Shown here: one piece after another, positions 1-8,199 of the stretch
Layout: each line of letters opens with the position of its first letter
How positions within the stretch are numbered: the first letter of the stretch is position 1
DNA from: Amorphus orientalis
GTDB lineage: Bacteria > Pseudomonadota > Alphaproteobacteria > Rhizobiales > Amorphaceae
Length of the DNA: 64,000 bases
Direction: 5' to 3'
NCBI RefSeq assembly: GCF_030814015.1
Contig: NZ_JAUSUL010000001.1
Location: 648,001 to 712,000, forward strand
Position numbers and translations under genes: made by a program
Notes under the pieces: model-generated
What the model was told of the DNA's origin: nothing
Seen by the model: only the letters and a program-made list of their open reading frames with translations
Database searches by the model: none

Positions 1-660
1 GACGCCGTGCTGGCGCTTCTGGAGCGGGCCCGGGCCGGAGGTGTGGTCTCTGCGTTCGAGGCGATGTGGGCGGATTATTTCGCGCTCAACGAACGCCTCG
101 CCGGTGCGTCGCTGTTTGCCGAGACACCGCCCTTCGTCGTGCTGATGGAGATGGAGGGCGCGCTCGAGCCGGTTCTGGAGGCGGCGTTCGCCGACGGTGT
201 CGTGACCGATGCGCTGCTGGCCCAGTCGGAGCGGGAGGTGCAGGCCTTCTGGGACGTGCGCGAAGGCCACGCCATGGACGCGGCGCTGCCGGGTCTCCTC
301 AATTTCGACGTCAGCGTCGCAGCCGGCGACATGGAGCCGTTCGCGCGGGATTGCGCGTCCGCGGTCAGGACGCTGCGGCCGGACGCGTTCGTGTCCTTCT
401 TCGGTCATGTGGGCGACGGCAATCTGCACATCGCCGTCCATCTGCCCGACGCGGGCGAGACCGAGGTCCACGAAGTGGATGCCATCGTCTATGGCCACGT
501 CCGTGCGCTTGGCGGGTCGGTGTCCGCGGAACACGGCATCGGTACCCTGAAGCGCGACTGGCTGGGCCACTCCAGGAGCGACGCCGAGCTTGCCGCCATG
601 CGCGCCATCAAGGCCGCCCTCGATCCGGCCGGGATCATGAACCCCGGCAAGGTGATTTAG
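1..660 (+). CDS. FAD-linked oxidase, C-terminal part (gene cut by window start)
   Basis: The frame is open from base 1 and stops at 658-660, so the 5' part and true start lie outside the window. The visible 219 residues match the C-terminal half of the FAD-binding oxidase type 4 family (GlcD, D-lactate dehydrogenase and D-2-hydroxyglutarate dehydrogenase relatives). The family signatures GHVGDGNLH and SAEHGIG are present near residues 135 and 175, as is the usual ending around IMNPGKVI. Such enzymes oxidise D-2-hydroxy acids and pass electrons through FAD to the respiratory chain. The N-terminal FAD-binding domain is not visible, so the substrate cannot be assigned. The tRNA-linked island begins about 110 bp downstream. 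Confidence 0.85.
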   Translation, partial: DAVLALLERARAGGVVSAFEAMWADYFALNERLAGASLFAETPPFVVLMEMEGALEPVLEAAFADGVVTDALLAQSEREVQAFWDVREGHAMDAALPGLLNFDVSVAAGDMEPFARDCASAVRTLRPDAFVSFFGHVGDGNLHIAVHLPDAGETEVHEVDAIVYGHVRALGGSVSAEHGIGTLKRDWLGHSRSDAELAAMRAIKAALDPAGIMNPGKVI

Positions 661-1065
661 CCTCGTCACGGAACACCGAGGCTGACCCGCCCCCGCAGGA
701 GATCTGCAAATCCGGTCGAAACTGTCGAGGAGTTGCGATCGGGCGAGACGGGCGTCGTCGTTCCCGCGGACAACAAAAAAGCCCGGAAAACCGGGCTTCT
801 TTGGATCATTTCGGACTGTGATATACAGGGAAATGGTGCCAGGAGAGGCATCGCATCGATCGTCTAAATATTTGTATAAATTGATATATTTTTTTGGAAT
901 TGGGGGAAGGTACCAAGAAAAATACCAACAATCCCGGCCGCTGGCTCCTTCCCTTTGATCCCATTCCGCGTTCGGCTGGATGCGACGAAACGCCCGCATT
1001 CTATGCGAGATACTTGGGCAAGGTCCCGCTGACTCCTTCATCGAACTGTTTGCGTGTTCTAATTA
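661..1065. other. Gene-free stretch with attL and an AT-rich segment
   Basis: This 405-bp stretch holds the end of the host sequence, the attL repeat (771-849) and an AT-rich segment (about 865-895) just inside the island. The stop of the MmeI-like gene follows at 1066. Short open frames here have no recognisable protein features. The hairpin at 781-796 could also terminate the oxidase gene on the plus strand. Confidence 0.6.
771..849. repeat. attL: left copy of the tRNA-Leu 3'-end repeat
   Basis: This 79-bp segment matches 8011-8089 with only three differences: an extra T near 802, T versus A near 823, and one missing C near 840. It contains a copy of the terminator hairpin (GCCCGG-AAAA-CCGGGC) and the last bases of tRNA-Leu, including the CCA complement. 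The rest of the tRNA is absent here, so this is the remnant left at the far end of the integrated element. Confidence 0.85.
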
Positions 1066-3861
1066 TCAAATCCGGCGTTTGCGGATCTTAGGCGCGGCGG
1101 GGGTGGCCAGCGGAGCGGTTATCTTTTCGTACATGGCCAAAAGGTGCTCCACCCGCTCTCTATCGGAGGTGAAGCCCTTCTTGCGGTAGAGGCGGTCTAC
1201 GGCGCGGTCGAGCGCCTGATGGGCTCTGCGCATGTTCGTGGGCATTGCGTCTGGGTCATAGAGATCGGCCAGCGTCGCGCCAACATGGGAGGCGCGGGCA
1301 TCCAATACGGCCTGGGCGAGTGGCTCCAGCTTCACAAGGTCGGATTCGAGCACAGGGGGCAGCGGGAAGGTGTTGTAGACGAGGCCGATGGCATAGCGGT
1401 AGTCGCTCTTCAAACGCCCGCCGATGTGGCGTAGCCAGCTCATGTGCATCGCTGAGGTGAGCAGGCCGAAGAGGGGCTTGGTTGCGTCGTTGAGAACAAA
1501 AACAAGATCGCTGGGGATCGTCGGCGGCTCCAGCCAGCCGATAGGCACGTACTCCCGCCTTTCCGAACTCACTTTCGGCACTACCAGAAAGGGCGCAGTG
1601 GGGATGACGTTGACATGATAGCGCGTCGGTGTCGCGGCCAGCGCCTGGGTCGGCTTGCTGTTGCTCTTAAGGCGAACCGCACGCACCTTGGCAATACATT
1701 CCTTTACCCGCGGCAGGGTGTTTAGGACCTCTGGCGGGGCGTCATGCAGGGCCAGTATCCAGCGGTCGCCCCCGTTCAGGAATTCCTGACTGCCAACATA
1801 GGGACGCAAGAAGGGAGCGGCGCCAGGCTCCGCGGCAAGAAACTCCTCACGCTCTGCGCCCGAGAAGATGAAATGACCACCGTCTATGGGCTTCGAGCCG
1901 ATGATTAGTTTCGGCAATCCATTTAGCGGCCTTGCGGTCTCACGCACCACCAGATGCGGATCGGCGAGGGCGCTTGCGTCGAACAGGTAGGGGGAGAGCG
2001 CGGTGTGGGTGCTGACATGCGGCTCGCCGTTGATATTGTCATAGGAGAATAGCAGGCGGTCTTTCGGCGCAGCGACGCGCTGCGCCAGTCCGATGATGAC
2101 AACATGCACATGTGCCTTGCCGCGCGCGTCCGATCCCCAGGCGAAGGTGCGGTGGGCGAAGCTGATCTCCAGCTTGCAGCGGTCGAAGAGGAGCGGCCAG
2201 AGCTGCGCCGCCTGTTCTCCTTGCGAGATAGAGTTGGTGGACACGAAGCCGATGGCGGCTTTGCCGCCCCGTGCATAGTCGCCCGCCTTGATAAACCAGG
2301 CCGTGACGTAATCGAGCGTGCCGCCCGTCTTGCCAAGCACCGCGATACGGCGCACCTGGGCGCGCTGTTCGTCCTTCTGGTATTTGGCGCCAATGAAGGG
2401 CGGATTGCCGAAGACGAAATTACATCTCTCGGGTGGTAGGACGTTGGCCCAATCGGTTTCTAGCGCGTCGCCATGTATGATATGTGGTGATTTCCTCAGC
2501 GGGATGCGCACGAAACTCTGCCCGAATTCCAGGCTGAGCCGGTTGTTCATGATGTGGTCCATCATCCACAGCGCCGTTTCAGCAATGCGAGCGGGAAATT
2601 CACCAATTTCAATGCCGTAGAACTGATCGACGTTCAGAAGCGACAGATCGGCGGCGTCCAGCTCCTTTTGGTCCTCGCTGGCGCGGTAGACGCGCAATTC
2701 GCGGATCAGCTCGATCTCCAGTGTGCGCAATTCTCGATAGGCTATGATCAGGAAGTTGCCGCAGCCACAGGCTGGATCGAAGAAGGTCATTGCAGCCAGG
2801 CGCCTATGGAACGCCTGCAATTCGGTGCGGCGACGGCTGTCCTTGCGGGCCTTCAGTCGCTCGAACTCGCCCCGTAGATCGGACAGGAACAGCGGCTCGA
2901 TGACCTTGAGGATGTTTTTCTCGGTCGTGTAGTGCGCGCCTTGGGCGCGGCGCTCGTTCTTGTCCATCACGGACTGGAAGAGCGAGCCAAAAATCGCGGG
3001 CGAAATGCCCGACCAATCGAACTGGCAGGCCGCGATGAGGCGCGCACGCATTTCTGTATCGAAGGACGGGATCAGCAAAGGGGCTCGGAACAGATCGCCG
3101 TTAACGTAGGGAAAGCGCGCGAGATCGGCGTCGAGGTTCCTCGGGCGATTGTCCTCCGGCGTGTTGAGCACCTGGAAGAGCTGCGCCAACCAGCCCCCAA
3201 GATCGGAACCATCTTCGCGCGTGCGGTTTTCCAGAAGATCTAGAAAAATATCTCGTGGCTCGAAGATGCCTGTGTCATCGGCGAAGAGGCAGAACACCGT
3301 GCGGACGAGGAACTGTTCGAGGTCGTGACCAGTGTAGCCTACCTCTTCCAGCGCGTCGTGCAGCTTGCCCACAAGCTCGGACGCGTCGATGTTGACGGGA
3401 TCCTGGTCCTTGAAGCTGCGCTTCTGCACGCCTAGGATGAAGCCGAGTTTCTCGACATGACGCGGCAGATCGGCAAGCGGAAAGAAGACAGCATCGTCCT
3501 CTTCAAGGTCGTAAAGCTCGAAGGTTTGGAAATCGCTTAGCAGGATGTAGCGCGGAAGATCCGCGTCTTTCAGGCCTGGGAAATAGTCGAGCGCCTGGGT
3601 CTTAGCTTTCTTCAGATCCCGCCCGGCGCTTTTCTGTTCGACAAGAAGAACACCCTTCCAGAACAGATCAATGAAGCCGCGTCGGTCGCCTAGGTTCTTA
3701 ACGGGCTCCTCGAAGCTCGCCACACGGCGCACAGGCACGCCAAACACCTCGAAGAAGTCACGGTAGAAGAGTTGCGTCTGTCCCTTCTCGTAGCCCTCTC
3801 CAGCCCATTCGGCGGCAAAGGTAGCCGCGCGGGCGCGGATCTCGTTCCAGGATAAGCGCAT
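1066..3861 (-). CDS. MmeI-like single-chain Type IIL restriction-modification enzyme
   Basis: This 931-residue protein should cut and methylate DNA with one polypeptide. The nuclease site D-X9-E-X-K, as in MmeI, is at D65, E75 and K77 in IDLFWKGVLLVEQK. The gamma-class N6-adenine methyltransferase part has GAHYTTEKN near 308, the SAM motif DPACGCGNF near 362-370 and the catalytic NPPF at 486-489. A C-terminal part of about 300 residues would carry target recognition. The length fits MmeI (about 920). A TTG at 3864 precedes the ATG at 3861; an AAGGAA about 9 bases upstream favours the ATG. No separate methylase or specificity gene is nearby, which fits this single-chain type. It is the defence cargo of the island. 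Confidence 0.85.
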   Translation of the reverse strand: MRLSWNEIRARAATFAAEWAGEGYEKGQTQLFYRDFFEVFGVPVRRVASFEEPVKNLGDRRGFIDLFWKGVLLVEQKSAGRDLKKAKTQALDYFPGLKDADLPRYILLSDFQTFELYDLEEDDAVFFPLADLPRHVEKLGFILGVQKRSFKDQDPVNIDASELVGKLHDALEEVGYTGHDLEQFLVRTVFCLFADDTGIFEPRDIFLDLLENRTREDGSDLGGWLAQLFQVLNTPEDNRPRNLDADLARFPYVNGDLFRAPLLIPSFDTEMRARLIAACQFDWSGISPAIFGSLFQSVMDKNERRAQGAHYTTEKNILKVIEPLFLSDLRGEFERLKARKDSRRRTELQAFHRRLAAMTFFDPACGCGNFLIIAYRELRTLEIELIRELRVYRASEDQKELDAADLSLLNVDQFYGIEIGEFPARIAETALWMMDHIMNNRLSLEFGQSFVRIPLRKSPHIIHGDALETDWANVLPPERCNFVFGNPPFIGAKYQKDEQRAQVRRIAVLGKTGGTLDYVTAWFIKAGDYARGGKAAIGFVSTNSISQGEQAAQLWPLLFDRCKLEISFAHRTFAWGSDARGKAHVHVVIIGLAQRVAAPKDRLLFSYDNINGEPHVSTHTALSPYLFDASALADPHLVVRETARPLNGLPKLIIGSKPIDGGHFIFSGAEREEFLAAEPGAAPFLRPYVGSQEFLNGGDRWILALHDAPPEVLNTLPRVKECIAKVRAVRLKSNSKPTQALAATPTRYHVNVIPTAPFLVVPKVSSERREYVPIGWLEPPTIPSDLVFVLNDATKPLFGLLTSAMHMSWLRHIGGRLKSDYRYAIGLVYNTFPLPPVLESDLVKLEPLAQAVLDARASHVGATLADLYDPDAMPTNMRRAHQALDRAVDRLYRKKGFTSDRERVEHLLAMYEKITAPLATPAAPKIRKRRI

Positions 3862-4182
3862 CAATGGATTTCCTTCTTTTTATTGCGTCTGATACGGCCT
3901 TGAACAAGAGTTTTAACCGGGCATTGTGATGACCTGTGTTGAGATCGTCTAATACGGGTCATGCAGTAGCGAGAAGCACAAAGTCTCTTCCGGTCTTACC
4001 GCAGCCGATCCAAAGGAAAATCTCAAAGAGCCCGTTGGCCGTCGAGGAGATCAACTACATCATACTGGTCGAGGAAGAAGCTCTCACGCGCCCCGCTCCG
4101 TCTCGGTCGATGTCTCTCGCCTACAGAATCAGTGATCGGCCTAGCGGGCAACCGATAACCGGTCATGGCTCGCGTGCGACAG
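3862..4182. other. Gene-free stretch upstream of the MmeI-like gene
   Basis: These 321 bases lie between the MmeI-like gene and the stop of the second recombinase. They are AT-richer than the surroundings next to the start codon and should contain the restriction gene's promoter and Shine-Dalgarno site (AAGGAA, about 3871-3876 on the minus strand). An open frame crosses it on the plus strand, but it resembles no protein and overlaps the recombinase gene. I see no clear promoter hexamers. Confidence 0.4.
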
Positions 4183-5289
4183 TCAGGCGGACCGGTTTAG
4201 GGCTTCGAGCGCATTCGCGATCCTTTCCAATTCCGCGCCCATTTGGCCTTGTTTTATGCCGTCCCGGCCGTTCGCTCGAAGCTGAGTCAGTATCTCTTCC
4301 TGTCGGTGGGGCGACACGGCGCCGTAGCTCGTGAAGGTCGTCAGCGCGTCCTCATGGCCAAGGTTCTGGCTCCAGGCCTTGAACTCTTCCGGCGATGTAC
4401 AGACCGCTTCGCCGTGCCGCACGAGCGTCTTCCGAAGGCTGTGCGGGTTGAAGTATGGAAGCCCTGCGCGCTCGAAGGCTTCCTTGAAAATGCGGCGGAT
4501 AGCGGTGGCGTCGCTCCAATGGCGGCGGCTGAGACCGGTGGCGGCGAACTTGCCATCGACAAGCCCTCTCTGCGTCGCCGGAAACAGTGGGTCGTCTGGT
4601 CCGAAGAGGCGCGTTTGTGTGAGGTGCTTGACCCACTCCGCAACGATCGCCTCGACGTCGTCGCCGACCGGAAAGAACCATGTCGGAAAGGTCTTCCGGT
4701 TCTTGGTTCGGACGTCCCGCGCGTCCTGGTCGAGGCGTCGCCCGTCCAGGTCGAGGTGCTTGATCGAAAGCGAAGCCACCGCATCGTCTCGTGCGCCGGT
4801 AAGCAGGATCAGCGCGACGAGCGCGCGGTCGCGCTTTTCGATGTCCGTTGCGTGCGCCATTGCCGCCAGTACGTGCTTCACCTGGTCCAGGCTTGGCGCC
4901 CTCTGCTCGCGGCGCGCGGTGGCGATCCGGGCATCATTGGCGGACGGGTTGAAATAGTCGGCATCGCTGTAGCGGATCTTCGATTTGTAGCCCGGCTGGC
5001 CGGCAAGCCAGTGGACGAAGCGGCCGACCGCCTTCAGCCGTGCATAGGTCGTCGCCTTTGACAGCGGCTTTCCGGTTTTCGGGTTCAATTCGTCTTCAAG
5101 CTGCCGCTTGAACCGCCGGGCCTGTTCGATGTGGAAGCCGGCGAAATCGCGCCAATTGGTCGATGCCTCGAAGGACGCGATGGCGGCGAGCGCCTGGTCG
5201 ACGCTGGTCGGTGCCATCCGCTTCGCCTCTTCGAGGTAGATGGCATAGGCGCGCTTGATACGTTCGTTTTTGGGGTGGTGCTTTCGCAT
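4183..5289 (-). CDS. Tyrosine recombinase (second island integrase)
   Basis: This 368-residue phage-integrase-family protein should catalyse site-specific strand exchange through a covalent phosphotyrosine. The catalytic residues are in the usual order: Arg in LLTGAR (about R167), a Lys in RTKNRK (about 195-198), HSLR (H283, R286), LGHE (H312) and the nucleophile in SYGAV (Y322). The N-terminal half (about 1-120) is a SAM-like core-binding domain. The ATG at 5289 is 4 bases after the stop of the upstream HTH gene, implying translational coupling; a longer TTG start at 5319 would overlap that gene. It is unlike the P4-type integrase at 6702-7886, so the island has two different recombinases. 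Confidence 0.85.
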   Translation of the reverse strand: MRKHHPKNERIKRAYAIYLEEAKRMAPTSVDQALAAIASFEASTNWRDFAGFHIEQARRFKRQLEDELNPKTGKPLSKATTYARLKAVGRFVHWLAGQPGYKSKIRYSDADYFNPSANDARIATARREQRAPSLDQVKHVLAAMAHATDIEKRDRALVALILLTGARDDAVASLSIKHLDLDGRRLDQDARDVRTKNRKTFPTWFFPVGDDVEAIVAEWVKHLTQTRLFGPDDPLFPATQRGLVDGKFAATGLSRRHWSDATAIRRIFKEAFERAGLPYFNPHSLRKTLVRHGEAVCTSPEEFKAWSQNLGHEDALTTFTSYGAVSPHRQEEILTQLRANGRDGIKQGQMGAELERIANALEALNRSA

Positions 5290-5293
5290 GGGT

Positions 5294-5767
5294 TCACCGT
5301 GCTTCCTTGAAGTGATCAATCGAACAGGGGTGAGCGCTCTCGCCTATGCGTGCGGTCGCCTGTTTGATCGTCACCTTCACTGTTGCCTTAAGCTCCGGCA
5401 GGCGGCTGGCTGAAACGCGCTTGTGCATCACGGTGGTGCAGATGGCGCAAAGCGCCTCCATCATGCCGATGCCGTTGGCGTCGAGCTTGAAATCCACTTC
5501 GCCAAGTGCCGGGTCGCGCGGGGCGCGGCACGCGAAGCAATAGGCCTGGTGAAGCCGACACGCTTTCCGATCGGGCTTCCGTGCGTCGAGGAACGCGATC
5601 AGGTCGTGGCCAAGGATCAGGGTTGGCCGTTTGTCGGTCAGGGCAGGCAGGCCGGCCTTCAACCATCGCCGGACGGTGCCTTCGGCAACTTTGAGCGTCC
5701 GGGCGGCTTCGTCCACCGTATAGGTGCGGTGCTTCTTGACGGCCCGCCCGTTCGGGCGCCGGGCCAT
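5294..5767 (-). CDS. HTH DNA-binding protein with a Cys-rich C-terminal half
   Basis: This 157-residue protein starts at ATG 5767, two bases after the stop of the AlpA-like gene, and ends four bases before the recombinase start, so the three form one operon. Residues about 12-55 are a MerR/excisionase-like winged helix (YTVDEAARTLKVAEGTVRRW). The C-terminal half has paired cysteines in CFACRAP and CAICTTV about 40 residues apart, which look like a four-Cys zinc site. An excision factor or regulator role is inferred from position and fold. No precise family is recognised. Confidence 0.7.
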   Translation of the reverse strand: MARRPNGRAVKKHRTYTVDEAARTLKVAEGTVRRWLKAGLPALTDKRPTLILGHDLIAFLDARKPDRKACRLHQAYCFACRAPRDPALGEVDFKLDANGIGMMEALCAICTTVMHKRVSASRLPELKATVKVTIKQATARIGESAHPCSIDHFKEAR

Positions 5768-5769
5768 TG

Positions 5770-5976
5770 TCAAACGGTCCCGTTTTCGATCAGGGCGCGG
5801 ATGTCCTCGGCGCGCCAGACCGTGATGCGCGGTCCGAGCTTCACGGGTCGCGGAAACCGCCCGTCCTTGACGCCTGCCCACCACGTGGATTTTGAAACCG
5901 GGATCGGCCCTTCCGGTGCCAGGATTGCGCGTAGCCGAAGGAAGCCGGTTTGGGGTAGGGAAGGTGAGTGCGACAT
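5770..5976 (-). CDS. AlpA-family phage-type regulator / excisionase
   Basis: This 68-residue protein has the typical AlpA layout: a short N-terminus ending in FLRLRAILA, then the HTH signature PVSKSTWWAGVKDGRFPRPV, then LGPRITVWRAEDIRALI. AlpA proteins regulate excision or integrase expression in P4-like elements. A good Shine-Dalgarno (GGACGGAGG) precedes the ATG at 5976. It is the first gene of a tight operon with the HTH/Cys-rich protein and the recombinase at 4183. Confidence 0.85.
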   Translation of the reverse strand: MSHSPSLPQTGFLRLRAILAPEGPIPVSKSTWWAGVKDGRFPRPVKLGPRITVWRAEDIRALIENGTV

Positions 5977-6054
5977 GGTGCGCCTCCGTCCGTTGTTGAC
6001 GGATAGCGTTCTGCCGACGCGCTCCAGGCCAAAAAGCCGGAAAAGGTCAGAAAC

Positions 6055-6702
6055 TCACGACGGGGAGTTTTTGGCTTCGTCTAAATATCGGTAAATCTTC
6101 GATATCCGTGCTTTGACAGAGCTTTCGGCGGGTTCCACGTCGTAGGTGTCGCGGAACCACTGAAGCATGTCCCGAATCAGTTCGGCTTGAACGTCCGGAA
6201 GCCCGTCGAGGCTGTCCGCCCGCCGGATGATTTCCAGGGTGAAAGAATCCCAATCGTAGGTTTGGGGGCGTCCGCCCTTGGCGGCGGGTGGAATGGTTGG
6301 CTCCAAGCCGGCCATATCTGCAGGCGGCATATTTGTTTCAGGACGGCTTGCCGCCAATCGCGTCGGATGCCGCTCTGTTTTGGAAAAAGGGGCGAGGGTG
6401 TCGAACAGAAAGGCAGGGTAGAGGCCTTTGGCTCGCGCGAATGTTTCGAGGTCCCGCCGAGTGACCAACGAATCTGAGTGTTTTCCGATCAGTCTAAATG
6501 CGTTCCCGCTTGTATCGGCCGGTAGCGCGCCGCTGACAATGGCGGCTGTCAGCATTTGATGGACCGCCCGGACCTCTGACGGCGCCCTTATCATCATCGG
6601 CCCCATCAAGGCCGGATCAGCGCCGCACCAGAGGGCGGACGCTTGATCCACCGTGAACGCGTCGACATGCATCCACATTGAGACGATGCTTGCTGTGGTC
6701 AT
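6055..6702 (-). CDS. Unknown protein co-translated with the P4-type integrase
   Basis: The 215-residue product is not recognised. Its ATG (6700-6702) overlaps the integrase stop codon by one base (TAATG), so translation is very likely coupled. The N-terminal half begins with a helical stretch (DAFTVDQASALWCG) that could be DNA-binding. The C-terminal half after about residue 135 (GGRPQTYDWDSFTLEI, then SSVKARISKIYRYLDE) looks like a helical winged domain found in accessory proteins of integrative elements. A longer start at 6765 would run into the integrase gene. A role in excision or regulation is inference from position. Confidence 0.65.
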   Translation of the reverse strand: MTTASIVSMWMHVDAFTVDQASALWCGADPALMGPMMIRAPSEVRAVHQMLTAAIVSGALPADTSGNAFRLIGKHSDSLVTRRDLETFARAKGLYPAFLFDTLAPFSKTERHPTRLAASRPETNMPPADMAGLEPTIPPAAKGGRPQTYDWDSFTLEIIRRADSLDGLPDVQAELIRDMLQWFRDTYDVEPAESSVKARISKIYRYLDEAKNSPS

Positions 6703-7886
6703 TAGCTCGAAGCGGCCGCATGTTGGTTTGACCACCATTCTGCCATTCGAACGCGCTCGTCCCAATAGGCCGCGCGATGGTAGGCGCGCCGGACCTCGTC
6801 GGCCCCGGCATGGCCAAGCTCCGCTTCGATGGCGTCGGCATGCCAGAGGTTGCTTTCGTTCAGGAGCGACGATGCCGACGCGCGAAACCCGTGCGAGGTC
6901 ATGTCTTCCTTGCCGAAGCCCATCCTGCGAAGGGCCGCGTTGAGCGTGTTTTCGCTCATGGGGCGCAATGTGGTGTGGATGGCGGGAAAGACGAGCCGCC
7001 CGTTACCGTTCCGCTCGTGAACGCGCGAAAGAACATCGATCGCCAAGCCGGAAAGCGGCTTGCGATGGTCGCGCCGCATCTTCGTGCGGGCGGCCGGGAT
7101 CGTCCATATCCGCTTTTCCAGGTCGAATTCGTGCCATTCGGCTTGGCGCAGCTCTCCAGGGCGCGGATAGAGCAAGGCCAGCAGGATCAGCGCATCGCGG
7201 GTGTCCGGCGACCCGTCATAGCCGTGGATGGCTCGAATGAGGCCGTTGAAGGCCGGCCAGTCGGTCAGGGCGGCGCGGTGTGTGACCTTCGGCGCAATCA
7301 AGGCTCCACGAAGGCCGAATGTCGGGTCGTTCTCGGCTCGCGCGGTGGCAATGGCGAACCGGAACACCTGACCAATGACGGCGCGAAGGCGGCGGGCCGT
7401 TTCATAATTGCCTTCGGCCTCGACGCGGCGGAGGGGGACCAGGATTTCCGCCGCGCTGATTTCGCCGATCGGCCGCGCGCCGATATCGGCTTCCGCGAGG
7501 CTAAGCAGCCAACGCTTCTTCTTCAGGGTGGCCTCGGCCTTGCCTTCCTGTTCGGCCTTGGCAAGCAGTTCCTCGGCGACCGCTTGAAAGGTCGTCGCTC
7601 GGGAAGCCGTCAGCGCGATACGGTCGAGCTTCGATTGCTCCGAAGGGTCGATGCTCCGCTTCAGGAGGGCCTTTGCTTCGTCGCGCTTGGCGCGCGCCTC
7701 GGCGAGTGTGACCGACGGGTAGGCTCCGAACGCTAGGAGCTTCTGCTTGCCGCCGAAGCGGTAGGCGAGCCGCCATAGCTTGGAGCCGGTCGGCTGCACC
7801 AACAGATGCAGGCCACCGCCATCGCTATGCTTCTTCGGCCGGTCGGCCGGCTTGAGCGCGCGAATCTGAAGGTCGGAGAGCGGCAC
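6702..7886 (-). CDS. P4-type tyrosine integrase (DUF4102 N-terminus)
   Basis: This 394-residue integrase is the likely enzyme that inserted the island into tRNA-Leu. Residues 1-85 form the DUF4102 arm-binding domain (LSDLQIRALKPADRPKKHSD, then LLAFGAYPSVTLAEAR). The catalytic part has Arg in PRPGELRQAEW, HGFR, LGHA and a Tyr in VRRAYHRAAY. It lies about 185 bp inside attR and runs in the same direction as the tRNA, as is normal for this family. The next gene overlaps its stop by one base. Confidence 0.9.
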   Translation of the reverse strand: MPLSDLQIRALKPADRPKKHSDGGGLHLLVQPTGSKLWRLAYRFGGKQKLLAFGAYPSVTLAEARAKRDEAKALLKRSIDPSEQSKLDRIALTASRATTFQAVAEELLAKAEQEGKAEATLKKKRWLLSLAEADIGARPIGEISAAEILVPLRRVEAEGNYETARRLRAVIGQVFRFAIATARAENDPTFGLRGALIAPKVTHRAALTDWPAFNGLIRAIHGYDGSPDTRDALILLALLYPRPGELRQAEWHEFDLEKRIWTIPAARTKMRRDHRKPLSGLAIDVLSRVHERNGNGRLVFPAIHTTLRPMSENTLNAALRRMGFGKEDMTSHGFRASASSLLNESNLWHADAIEAELGHAGADEVRRAYHRAAYWDERVRMAEWWSNQHAAASS

Positions 7887-8010
7887 CGGTCGACCTGTTT
7901 GTTGGTATCGGGCCCGTTGTGATGGCGCGATCTGGAGCGGATACCAACGAATCTACCAACGCCCTTGCCGGATGCCAACACACGTCGCTGGACGTTGCCG
8001 GACCTCCGGG

Positions 8011-8089
8011 CAACAAAAAAGCCCGGAAAACCGGGCTTCTTGGATCATTTCGGACTGTGATAAACAGGGAAATGGTGCCCAGGAGAGGA
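8011..8089. repeat. attR: right copy of the repeat, overlapping tRNA-Leu
   Basis: This 79-bp segment matches 771-849 with three differences. Bases 8073-8089 are the 3' end of the intact tRNA-Leu gene and 8015-8036 its terminator, so crossover within the repeat restores a functional tRNA. Confidence 0.85.
8015..8036 (-). terminator. Rho-independent terminator of tRNA-Leu
   Basis: Read on the minus strand this is GCCCGG-TTTT-CCGGGC followed by six T, 37 bases after the tRNA CCA end. A duplicate occurs at 775-796 inside attL. Confidence 0.8.
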
Positions 8090-8157
8090 CTCGAACCTCC
8101 ACGCCTTGCGGCACACGGACCTGAACCGTGCGCGTCTACCAATTCCGCCACCTGGGC
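8073..8157 (-). tRNA. tRNA-Leu (anticodon CAG)
   Basis: The 85-nt minus-strand sequence folds as a class II tRNA. The acceptor stem is GCCCAGG/CCTGGGC with an encoded CCA. The anticodon stem-loop is CACGG-TTCAGGT-CCGTG, giving anticodon CAG for the CUG codon. The variable arm is long (TGCCGCAAGGCGTG), as in tRNA-Leu, and the T-loop is TTCGAGT. Its 3' end is the integration site of the island. Confidence 0.95.
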
Positions 8158-8170
8158 CGGTGCGGCCCTC

Positions 8171-8199
8171 CACGTACGGCGCCGGCCGGGCGATGTCAA
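8171..8199 (-). promoter_or_regulatory. Sigma-70-like promoter of tRNA-Leu
   Basis: On the minus strand TTGACA (8199-8194) is followed after 17 bases by TACGTG (8176-8171), placing the transcription start a few bases before the tRNA 5' end at 8157. The -35 is perfect and the -10 is moderate. Confidence 0.6.

Larger units (their letters stand above)
771..8089. mobile_element. 7.3-kb integrative island at tRNA-Leu(CAG)
   Basis: The island is defined by the two 79-bp direct repeats, of which the right copy overlaps the 3' end of an intact tRNA-Leu gene. A P4-type integrase lies just inside the tRNA-proximal end in the same orientation as the tRNA, the classic layout for elements that integrate into tRNA 3' ends. 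All six cargo genes are on the minus strand: integrase, unknown protein, AlpA-like regulator, HTH/Cys-rich protein, second tyrosine recombinase and MmeI-like restriction-modification enzyme. Base composition looks less GC-rich than the flanks. No replication or conjugation genes are seen, so it is probably moved passively or with helper functions. Confidence 0.85.

Noticed and set aside
3936-4334. 132-residue plus-strand frame in the island
   Set aside because: It overlaps the recombinase gene and has no ribosome site or recognisable sequence.
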